This document shows positions 46,306-54,734 of a stretch of DNA of 64,000 nt, in pieces. The position numbers and the translations under genes are program-made. Position 1 is the first letter of the stretch; every line of letters starts with the position of its first letter. A model generated the notes under the pieces. The model did not search any database, was not told the DNA's origin, and was given only the letters and a program-made list of their open reading frames with translations. Source of the DNA: Monocercomonoides exilis (lineage: Eukaryota; Preaxostyla; Oxymonadida; Polymastigidae); the NCBI GenBank assembly GCA_001643675.2, contig LSRY02000009.1, positions 367,001 to 431,000 on the forward strand, given 5' to 3'.

Positions 46306-47711
46306 ATGAGCTTGACAAAAGAGCAAATTGACGAACTTCTTGCACACGCATGGGAAGCGGAAAGAATTGGAGATAAAGTAGAATCGGCAAGAATTTACAG
46401 GGAAGCGTTGAAAGAGCTTGCTATTTTCCGTGATTCATCTCCAAAAGAAGACTTTGAGCAACTTAATAGTCTGTAAATTCGACATAGCTAACAATTTTAA
46501 TCGAAAGTTTTATTAATAACTGTGCTTTTTAGAATTATTTACCGAAATTTCAACGCATACCGATGAATTAATTCGTGAAGCTGAACTTGCATTTCCAGGG
46601 TCAACATCTTCTCTTCCTCCTGCTGTTCATCATCCTTTGCCTACAAAAGGAATTGCATTTAATGAAGCTCAGATGTCATCGGAAGAAGTTCCGATAGCTT
46701 CAAATGCAGGAGCTTTTGAGTCTGAAGAAAAAATGTCTGCAGTGCCCGTTGCAGATGAGAAAGGAGTTAATGAATCTTCTGCTTCATCTCAATCAAAAGA
46801 AGTGGCAGCCCAACCAAATCCAGATCAGAAAAAAGTGTGAAAAAAAATTTTTTTCAAAAAATTTGGAGATTTGTCTTTGATAATATTTGATTTCACAAAT
46901 TCTTTAGACAATTCCTGATCAACTAAAACATATTGGAGAGGAAATCAAAACCGGAGTTGTGACAGCAGGAAAGGCAGCGTCAAGTGCAATTTCTAATGTG
47001 AACCAAAAATTCCAAATTTCAGCTCGTCTTACAACTTTTGCGAACATTACAAAAGCCAAAATCAATGAAGTGGATAACAAATATAAAATAAGCTCGACAA
47101 TAAAAGAAACAGCCGAAAAAGGCGCGCAGAAAGTGCAAGAAACAAACAAAAAATACCAAATAACATCATCAATCAAAGAAGGCGCAAAGAAGATTGGAGA
47201 GGAGCTGTCATCTGTAGCAGCTGCGGTGAAAGTGAAAATCCTTCCTCCGCCCGATGGGAGGCAGGTTGAGCGGTCGTACTATGCCGGCGAAGTGCCCTTG
47301 AGTGAAGACGCCAAAGCCGATTCCTCTGGAGTTCTGACCACACCTGCCACATCTCCATCCAGCTCAGGTTTCTCCTTTGTCACCCGGAAGCCTGATGCAG
47401 TTCCGTGTGAGATTCCTGACAGCAGTGTGAGCCATCCGCAGAATAACACAGCACAGCCAGCAGCTTTCGCTGATTCATCTACACAGAATGTGAGTTATGG
47501 AGCAGCTGGCAGCTCAGCAACGCCTTCCTCCTCATCTTCCTCTTCTTCTTCTTCTTCTTCTTCAGGCTCGACTGCTGTTGTGTATGCCCTGCCTTCGAGC
47601 GATGCTGAGCTCTCTGCCAATCAGAACGCGGGCACAGACTATCAGCCTCCATCGTATGAATCACAGGGATATTCTGCGAATTCAGAGGGAGACAGCACAA
47701 AAACAGAATAA
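46306..47711 (+). CDS. MIT-like domain protein with three 24-residue amphipathic repeats, three exons (about 422 aa)
   Basis: Exons inferred: 46306-46468, 46533-46834, 46908-47711; phases close. The N-terminus (LLAHAWEAERIGDKVESARI and on to about residue 45) has the helix-turn pattern of an MIT-like domain, a module that in ESCRT-linked proteins binds MIM helices. Next comes a Ser/Glu-rich linker, then three consecutive 24-residue repeats (46995-47210) with the core NKYKISSTIKE / KKYQITSSIKE / QKFQISARLTT. This repeat recalls the C-terminal helices of plant BPA1-like proteins and other lipid-associating amphipathic helices. A role at membranes is inference. The rest is disordered, Ser/Pro-rich, with a poly-Ser run at 47527-47563. 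The GC content rises sharply inside exon 3, near 47190. Spartin or a VPS4-family role was considered but the matching C-terminal domains are absent. Confidence 0.65.
46995..47210 (+). repeat. Three 72-bp coding repeats (24 aa each)
   Basis: In-register repeats within exon 3. The protein repeats are clear while the nucleotide repeats have diverged, so the array is old and probably kept by selection for the helix pattern. Confidence 0.75.
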
Positions 47712-48273
47712 AATATAAATAAAAAATAAAAAAAATTATTTTCTTTTCTTTTTTTTAAGCAAGAGTGAAAGGTGGAATGAAAGATAAAACATTGTCAGAA
47801 AAAGTCTCTCTGCTCCACTGCAACGAAGGACATGCACATCATTTGAATATTGTTATTTTTAATAACAAATCTTATGTTTAGAATTCGGAGAGCTTTAATT
47901 ATTTTTTCTTCATAAGTTTTTTGGTAACAAGTGATATTTTGGCTGAAGAGTTTGTGAGTTATGATTCATTTTGAAATCGTCTGCGTTTCATTTTAATGTC
48001 ATTTCATCTTTTTGATGAATAATTATTAGTTTTTTGCGGAAACTAAGGAACGAGAATGGTGCAGATTTTTTGCATTTGGGGAAAAATTCTACCATTTATG
48101 AAAAAATCTCCGATTTGCTCCAAACTTTTTCTTCTGTCATTTCATTATGAATCTTTCATTCTCATTCTAAAAAATACAGAAAAAAATAAAAAATTAGAAA
48201 AATATAAGAAAGAATGATGTGAAACAAAATTTTGAAATCCAAAAAGACGTGTCATATTTTAGTTCAGAAAGTG

Positions 48274-48304
<31 letters not shown>

Positions 48305-48410
48305 GGATAAACCCTCCTCAGAGATAGAATACCTGCGTATCGAATAACAGTCAAGCCATTACTCGAGCACTACAAACGATAATAACGAAATTGTTTTCGG
48401 AAATAATATA
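47712..48410. other. Intergenic, AT-rich
   Basis: No gene supported. Contains a ~24-T run at 48281-48304. Confidence 0.55.
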
Positions 48411-49389
48411 GGGTCATATTTTTATTAGTACCCCGTTTTTTATTAGATCCTAAATTTTTTTTCTCAAATTGCTTCATATAGAAGCTTATACGCAATGAGT
48501 ATAATTTTAAAACAAATAATATATTATTATAAGGTTGTATACCAAATATTTTTGAAAATCATTTCTTTAGATAAAAGATCTGAATTTTTTAAGATTTATT
48601 TTTTGATCAATGTTTTGCTCGTTTCTCCATGAGTTTTTGAAACCGAGTGTTTTCCTTGTTGGCATTGTTTTTGAACTTTTCTTTTTAACATTTTTGATTA
48701 TTTTATAACATGAAAAACTCTTTTTTTTCACTAGTTTTCACACCTCTCCTTTTTTTCGTAAATCGATAATATCAATAAAGGAAATTGTTTTTAATAAGAT
48801 TGCTTGTTTTTCAACGATGCATTATCTCATGTAATGTTATATATTTAAGCTTTCTTTGAAATTTATGTGTGTATGAAAAATAAAACGAGAGATACAAAAT
48901 ATCATCTTTTTCATTTTCTGATATAAATACTTTTTAATTCAATTTTTCATCACATTTATTATTTGACATACTAATTTGCAAATCATGCACGTATGATTAA
49001 TTCAAAAAATAACAACATATTACTTCAAAATTTCAGTTTTACGAAAAAAAGGAGAGGTGTGAAAACTAGTGAAAAAAAAGAGTTTTTCATGTTATAAAAT
49101 AATCAAAAATGTTAAAAAGAAAAGTTCAAAAACAATGCCAACAAGGAAAACACTCGGTTTCAAAAACTCATGGAGAAACGAGCAAAACATTGATCAAAAA
49201 ATAAATCTTAAAAAATTCAGATCTTTTATCTAAAGAAATGATTTTCAAAAATATTTGGTATACAACCTTATAATAATATATTATTTGTTTTAAAATTATA
49301 CTCATTGCGTATAAGCTTCTATATGAAGCAATTTGAGAAAAAAAATTTAGGATCTAATAAAAAACGGGGTACTAATAAAAATATGACCC
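48411..49389. mobile_element. Foldback element D (979 bp)
   Basis: Ends GGGTCATATTTTTATTAGTA and the inverted match, flanked by TA. Arms of about 353 bp are almost perfect complements, with a loop of about 270 bp (48764-49033). TTTATTAG occurs twice per end, 18 bp apart. No coding capacity. Confidence 0.93.
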
Positions 49390-49588
49390 TATTTGTCAAA
49401 CAATGTTAAAGAATCTTATTTGAAAGAATCAGATTTGATAAGATGAAAATTAAATTTATTTTAATTATCAACTATTGTTTATTGATATAATTTCATTCGA
49501 TTTTTGTTCTGAAATAAAAATCAAACAATTTCTTCATAAAAAATTTATTATTGCTTATCGATCATAACCAAATTTATAAAAAAGGTTT

Positions 49589-50083
49589 ATGATGATTGAA
49601 AACAAAGAAATCTGTAAATATAGAGTGTGTTATGATGATACTGTATCAAAGACTCCCAGCATCAATGGACGAATGGCTATTTTGATGGGAACTATTTTGA
49701 ATAAATATAACATTTTATGGAGAGAGGACTCAACAATTGGAGAAGAATATCATGCAATAAACAGAATTTTTCAAGAAGGGAAATTGACATTAGAAAGAGA
49801 TGATATTCGGACATTTGATGCAATTTGTTATTTATTGGACGATAGTTTTACAATATTCCACTATTCGTCAAGATATGAACAATCAACAAGGAAAAAATGG
49901 GAAAAGGTTCGTGGAACGAAAGATGAGACAAGAGTTATTCACAGCTTGAATTATTTGAATGAAAGGTCCAATAAAATTTGTGAATATTGCGAAAAAAAGA
50001 ATGCTATTTTACAGGACTTATTGTCTGAAAAAGAAAAGAATGACTCAATGAAAAGGAGGAATCAGTCTGTTGCGATGAAGTGA
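49589..50083 (+). CDS. Hypothetical protein (164 aa)
   Basis: Single open frame with balanced composition in AT-rich DNA. The sequence is mixed alpha/beta in look, with WREDSTIGEEYHAINRIFQ and SRYEQSTRKKWEKVRGTKD, and ends in a charged helical stretch containing CEYCEKKNAILQDLL. No signal peptide or membrane segment. The family is not recognised. The start is the first of two adjacent ATGs, and an upstream exon cannot be excluded because the flank is AT-rich and short on stops. It lies alone between element D and a gene-free kilobase. Confidence 0.55.
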   Translation: MMIENKEICKYRVCYDDTVSKTPSINGRMAILMGTILNKYNILWREDSTIGEEYHAINRIFQEGKLTLERDDIRTFDAICYLLDDSFTIFHYSSRYEQSTRKKWEKVRGTKDETRVIHSLNYLNERSNKICEYCEKKNAILQDLLSEKEKNDSMKRRNQSVAMK

Positions 50084-51357
50084 ATTTTTTGTTGGAATCG
50101 AATATTGCTGCAACATGTAATATAGAAACTGTGAACGAAGACTAGTGATGCAAACAGATAATTTGAGCCAATCAATTCGGAAATGAAAAGTACCACTTAC
50201 CAATAACCGACTCTAAACACAGTTGTTCATTGTTGCAACCAATTTGGGGGGAAGAAAAAATCAAGATTTATCGAATGAACATTTCCTTGCAGTTATATGT
50301 AAATAGAACATTGATTTCTTCAAGAATGAATTACGGAACAAAACATTTTTTTGGGGACTTCAGAAATCAGTGAGCGAATTGGGTATCACTTGTATTGAAA
50401 TAGAAAAATACCTGAATGCTCTAAGTTCATGAATATGGAAAAATTTTTTTATCATTGTCTTGAGAAATTATTAAGACCTTTTACATAGAAACAATTTCAG
50501 AATCATGAATCATTGAGAACATTCTTTTTCTTTAAAGCGAGATGATGGCTGCACGTGAGAAATCGAAAAATTTCTGGATATTGGCATTATTATTTGTTTA
50601 AACGATGTTAGAAACACACGCAAATCTTTCGATAGAGGATTTTATTATCGTATTTCAACAACACATTTCTCATTTCAATGTTAATAGCAACATGAATATC
50701 TATTCAAAGAAAGTGATGATTGATTGAATCGTAAGCCATTCTATGTGCAGAATATTTTCTTTTCAGTGCACGATTTTCACTGAAAAATAATCTGTATTCC
50801 CACTATCCTTCAATCAAAAGCTGCAAATCAATGGCTCAGCACATTTCAGAGCAACTCGCACAATATGTTTGCAATCACGATTGACAATCAAATTGTTATT
50901 GAAGGCATCTTTAGGTCAAATATCATTCCTTGAAACAAAGAGTTAAAGTTTCAAACATGAATTTTTGACTTTTTTTCCATCCTTATTTCCCAAACAAGGG
51001 AATAATTTGGCAATCTTGACTAATTTCTCAACACAAAAAGAATAAAGGAAAGAAAGAAAATAGTATATTGAAAATGGAATTTTTTCCAATAAAATTGTAA
51101 ACAAATTGATTAATAAATACAGTTTTCGTTTCATGGAAAAAATTTTTGATCAACACTCTTATGATTGTGCGATTTCAAAAAGACCATCCAATATACTGCA
51201 AATTTTTCATATTTATGAAAAAAAAAAAAAAATTTGCTCCAAACTTTTTATGAAGTCATTTCATGATAAGTCAAGTTTTCTCATTCTATTAAAATTTAAA
51301 AATTTCAAAAAAGAGAAAGTATTTATCTCACTGATCGTAATATTTACTTTTTCAACT
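50084..51357. other. Intergenic
   Basis: No intact gene. A short plus-strand reading near 50825-50935 (MFAITIDNQIVIEGIFRSN) looks protein-like but has no frame on either side and may be a remnant. The last ~250 bp before the FKBP gene is open in the FKBP frame but lacks coding character. Confidence 0.45.
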
Positions 51358-52290
51358 ATGTTGCTGTATCTTCTTGCTATTCTTTCTTGCATCAACTCTT
51401 GGTGCGAAGAGAATTCCAATAAAGAGAATGACACAAAGCAGGAGTCTTCAAAAGAGCAAAACCAGACAGAACATCCCGGAGATGCAAAGAATGCCACAGC
51501 ATCTGAAACAGACAAAAAATCAAATAATGAAACAGAAAAAGCTAAAGCAACAAAAGAGAAGAAGCCAAAAATAGAAATTGAAGTTTTGGAAGAACCTGAA
51601 ATTTGTGATATGACAACTGGAGTTGCAGATAAACTTTTGGTTTGCTTCTTTGTGAAACATTCTATTTTTTCAATTAACAATCTTCTTTTATCATTTATAA
51701 TCAAAATTTTGCTTGTGAATCTTTCAGATTCATTATGTTGCTCGCTTTGGTAAAAAAAGGAAGGAATTCGATAACACTTATAAGCGCAAAGTACCAATTA
51801 AAGTCCATCTTGGAGAAGGAAGAGTTATTAAAGGACTTGAACAGGTTCTTGGCTTTTTTTCCTTTGCTTATCGTTGTTGTTTTTTGACTGTATTTTTTGA
51901 ACGTTTCTTAGGGACTTTATGATATGTGCGTTGGAGAAAAAAGAAGGATAACAATTCCTTCTGAACTTGGATATGGAGTTAAAGGAGTTAGAGGCCTTAT
52001 TCCTCGTTTGCATTTATTTTTATCTTCACGTTCTTATTTGTTGTTTTTTGATTTCAGCAAATGTTACGTTGGAATATGACGTTGAATTGATTTCATTTAA
52101 GAATAAACCACTTCCAGAAGGACCAATGACAGCAGAACAGCGCCTTGAAAGGAAAAAAGAACAGATAAGAGAGCAGCGTCGTAAGGAAAGAGCAATTAAG
52201 AAAGAACTTGAAAAAGTTTACAAACAGGAAAAAGAAAGAAAGGAAGAGAAAATATTAACTAACGAAGGAAAAGCAAGGACCGATTTGTGA
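51358..52290 (+). CDS. Secretory-pathway FKBP-type peptidyl-prolyl isomerase, four exons (241 aa)
   Basis: Exons inferred: 51358-51639, 51728-51844, 51912-52005, 52058-52290; all phases close. The start MLLYLLAILSCINSWCEE is a signal peptide. A Lys/Glu/Ser-rich spacer follows to about residue 75. The FKBP domain (about 78-175) shows IHYVARFGKKRKEFDNTYKR, KVHLGEGRVIKGLEQGL, MCVGEKRRITIPSELGYG and IPPNVTLEYDVELI, which includes the substrate-pocket pattern. FKBPs speed cis-trans isomerisation of prolyl bonds during folding; with a signal peptide this one should act in the ER lumen. The tail is a strongly charged helix (QRLERKKEQIREQRRKERAI) ending ARTDL, which could be a weak KDEL-like retrieval signal (inference). 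An in-frame ATG exists 252 bp upstream, but the signal peptide argues for the start used here. Confidence 0.92.
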
Positions 52291-52551
52291 GATAATTCAA
52301 AGTGATTCTCAAGTTTTTATTTTTTTTTCTTTTTTGGTGCTCGTTTGTGTGCCAAATTTTTTTCACATTTTCTTTTTTGTATCATTTTGCGTGAACCGAC
52401 ATAAACATTCCACACTTGTTTTCATCAACAAATCCTCAAGTCTATTTTTGAAAAAAAAAAATGAAAAAAATGTTATTTAATAAAAAAATTACAACTTTTT
52501 GCCAAGTGTTCAATGAAATATACAATATATATAAAGAAAGAAATAATCACT
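52291..52551. terminator. Convergent 3' intergenic region
   Basis: 261 bp between the stops of two convergent genes. T-rich then A-rich, so it must hold both 3' ends. No defined poly(A) signal can be singled out. Confidence 0.35.
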
Positions 52552-54639
52552 CTACCAACTCACATCTACATATCTCATCGCACTCATTTCCTTTGCCTTC
52601 ACTTCCACAAGTCCATATTCCCTCACAGCAACCACCGCCCCTTTATCTCCACAACGCACTCCAATGTAAAAATCCACATTTCTGGCGACAGGCAGATCCA
52701 CAACCCGATAGCCCTGGTCCTTCCCATTCACAAACACACGCATCGACGCTGGCATTGGCTGTGCAGGCATGTAAATATTCCCATTCGCTGTTCCATGAGC
52801 ACCCAATGCTTGTGCAGCAGCTGAGCCAACAGGGGGCTGATACAGACACTCCGGACTGAGCATCGTCCTGTGTGGCTGTGTGCTCATCCTCAGATCAATC
52901 TCCAGCCCCACAATCATCTGCTGCTCTGGCCATGCATTGCCCTGGATGAGGTTCCTGCTTTCGTGCACAAGTGAGCCGTTCTGCTGCAAGCGCAGACCGT
53001 CTTTGAAGTTGCCAATGGGCTTTGTGTCAGAAACAGAGGAGGCAGAAGAAGAGCTGCTGCCAGAGCCAGACGAATTTGGAACAGCCTGCAGAAAGACAGC
53101 CCACTTCTGGAGAGACGGCACAGCACTCACACATTCTTTGAAATGGGCAGAGTCTGAATAGAACGACGGGGATGAGGGAACAGGAGATGGAGGAGAAAAA
53201 GAAGGAGAAGGAGAATGAAAATGTGGAGGGGGTGGTGGAAGATAAGGGGTTCCATAAGGAGATCCATAAGGGGTGCCATAGGGAGTACCATAAGGAGTAG
53301 TTCTGCCCATCATCTGAGAGACAGACGGAGAACTTGAGGGAGAAAAAGACTGCAAAACTAGTGGAGAAAGGGAAGGCGGTTCGGGGATGAAGAACTGGAA
53401 TTCCACATAGTAGATATATCCACACACGAGTTTCGGGTGCAGAACAATGTTGCGTGTGGGCGGCTGGATCCACTCTGCCAATGAGAGTGCGTTCCACAGA
53501 GAAAACGGGCTGGCCGAAGACCTGTCGAAGGAAAGCTTACGAGAAGCCTCTAAATAAAGAGAATTGTCTTGGCCGAAACTGTTCATTGGGGCGAAAGCTG
53601 ACGGGTAAGAAGTATTAGGTGGATAAGCTCGCAGAGGATTGCAGCAAAATACTTCTTTTGGAGCATTATAATAAAAGGAGCAATTGAGTGTGCAGACTTT
53701 TTGGGGATATCTTTGATAAGCTGTTGATGGGTGAGTTAAAGTGAAAATGACAGAATCCTTCAGTGGAGAACTAATCGAAGACAGCTTAAAGAACTGATAA
53801 GGAGAAGAGACTGGCTCAGAATTAGTTGTGACTGGCTTTGCTGTGGGCTTTGCTATGGGCTTTGTTGGCTGTTTCTGAACTAATGGAAATTGACTTCTAG
53901 CGATATCTTCTCCATTTGATTCAGAAGATTCATCTTTTTCATCAGAAATGAAAGACTTCAAATAAGAAGGAATAATATCATTAAGAACGTTATCATCGTT
54001 AGCCTTCGACTCAAGTTGTTCTAATTTTTTTGGATTTGCTAATAATTCAAATTCCCTAAAAGGGTCAAATTTGGAACGTGTATTCCACGGTGTAAATTTC
54101 TTTTGCTCATTTATTGGCTTTACAAATGCAGGCTTAACCGATTGAACGTATGCGTCTTGTCGTAAATGAGAAGGGGATGGCACTGAATTCGGAAACTGTT
54201 GAGAAATAGATGTCAGCTGCGTTGTGGAAGATTCTAGTGGAAATTGTGGTCTTGAAGCAGAATAAGTCCTTTTTGTTTCTTCAATAAATGAATCGTTTTG
54301 ATATCTCATTGTTGGGCTTGCTCTGTAACTTTCAGTTTTTGGTGAAACATATGACACTGTTGAAGGGCTTGAAAAATTTGTTCTATTGGAGCTGTATGAA
54401 CTTGACTTAAATTCCAAATAGTCACTAAGGCCTCCCCCTCTTTGCTCAAAACCTTTCACTTTCGAAACTGTTTCATCAGCAAGAAAATTTCTTCTTGCAG
54501 GAGGCTGAGCAACAAAAGATTGCGAAGGAATTGCTTTATTATCAAATGATAAATAAGAACGAAATGATTGCTGAGGAGAAGGGGTTGTGGAAGGATATTC
54601 ATTATTATATTTTGTTGAACTAAAATACGGATAGCTCAT
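52552..54639 (-). CDS. Disordered protein with C-terminal SPRY-like domain, single exon (695 aa)
   Basis: The first ~310 residues are Ser/Tyr/Pro/Gln-rich and disordered. A middle region (VCTLNCSFYYNAPKEVFCC) precedes a globular-looking part from about 350. The C-terminal ~160 residues contain KWAVFLQAVPN, NLIQGNAWPEQQMIVGLEID, MRVFVNGKDQGYRVVDLP and FYIGVRCGDKGAVVAVREYG. Together these match the strand pattern of an SPRY/B30.2-like fold as found in protists, where a substrate- or partner-binding role is usual. A GTPYGTPYGTPYGSPYGTPY tandem and a PPPPP run interrupt it at about residues 450-475. The first half of the gene is AT-rich and the second half GC-rich, with the switch near 53500 inside one uninterrupted frame. 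Domain assignment is by eye and moderate. It ends in TAG. Confidence 0.6.
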   Translation of the reverse strand: MSYPYFSSTKYNNEYPSTTPSPQQSFRSYLSFDNKAIPSQSFVAQPPARRNFLADETVSKVKGFEQRGGGLSDYLEFKSSSYSSNRTNFSSPSTVSYVSPKTESYRASPTMRYQNDSFIEETKRTYSASRPQFPLESSTTQLTSISQQFPNSVPSPSHLRQDAYVQSVKPAFVKPINEQKKFTPWNTRSKFDPFREFELLANPKKLEQLESKANDDNVLNDIIPSYLKSFISDEKDESSESNGEDIARSQFPLVQKQPTKPIAKPTAKPVTTNSEPVSSPYQFFKLSSISSPLKDSVIFTLTHPSTAYQRYPQKVCTLNCSFYYNAPKEVFCCNPLRAYPPNTSYPSAFAPMNSFGQDNSLYLEASRKLSFDRSSASPFSLWNALSLAEWIQPPTRNIVLHPKLVCGYIYYVEFQFFIPEPPSLSPLVLQSFSPSSSPSVSQMMGRTTPYGTPYGTPYGSPYGTPYLPPPPPHFHSPSPSFSPPSPVPSSPSFYSDSAHFKECVSAVPSLQKWAVFLQAVPNSSGSGSSSSSASSVSDTKPIGNFKDGLRLQQNGSLVHESRNLIQGNAWPEQQMIVGLEIDLRMSTQPHRTMLSPECLYQPPVGSAAAQALGAHGTANGNIYMPAQPMPASMRVFVNGKDQGYRVVDLPVARNVDFYIGVRCGDKGAVVAVREYGLVEVKAKEMSAMRYVDVSW

Positions 54640-54734
54640 TTTTCAAGTTTAATTTTATTTAATTTCAGCATATATTTAATAAATATTGGTTATGTTTAAT
54701 CAGGTAATGGATCAGATCATTGAATTAATTTATT
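54640..54734. promoter_or_regulatory. 95-bp bidirectional promoter region
   Basis: Start codons of the SPRY-like gene (minus) and the cysteine peptidase gene (plus) are 95 bp apart and point away from each other, so both core promoters and 5' UTRs must fit here or overlap the genes. The interval is AT-rich; no motif is assigned. Confidence 0.6.

Noticed and set aside
46306-47711. Spartin or VPS4-type assignment for the MIT-like protein
   Set aside because: There is no senescence domain or AAA ATPase. Only the N-terminal helix pattern is shared.
10000-49400. A transposase gene for the foldback elements
   Set aside because: No DDE/D-type frame or HTH-like domain was seen in any element or nearby. 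All are non-autonomous here.
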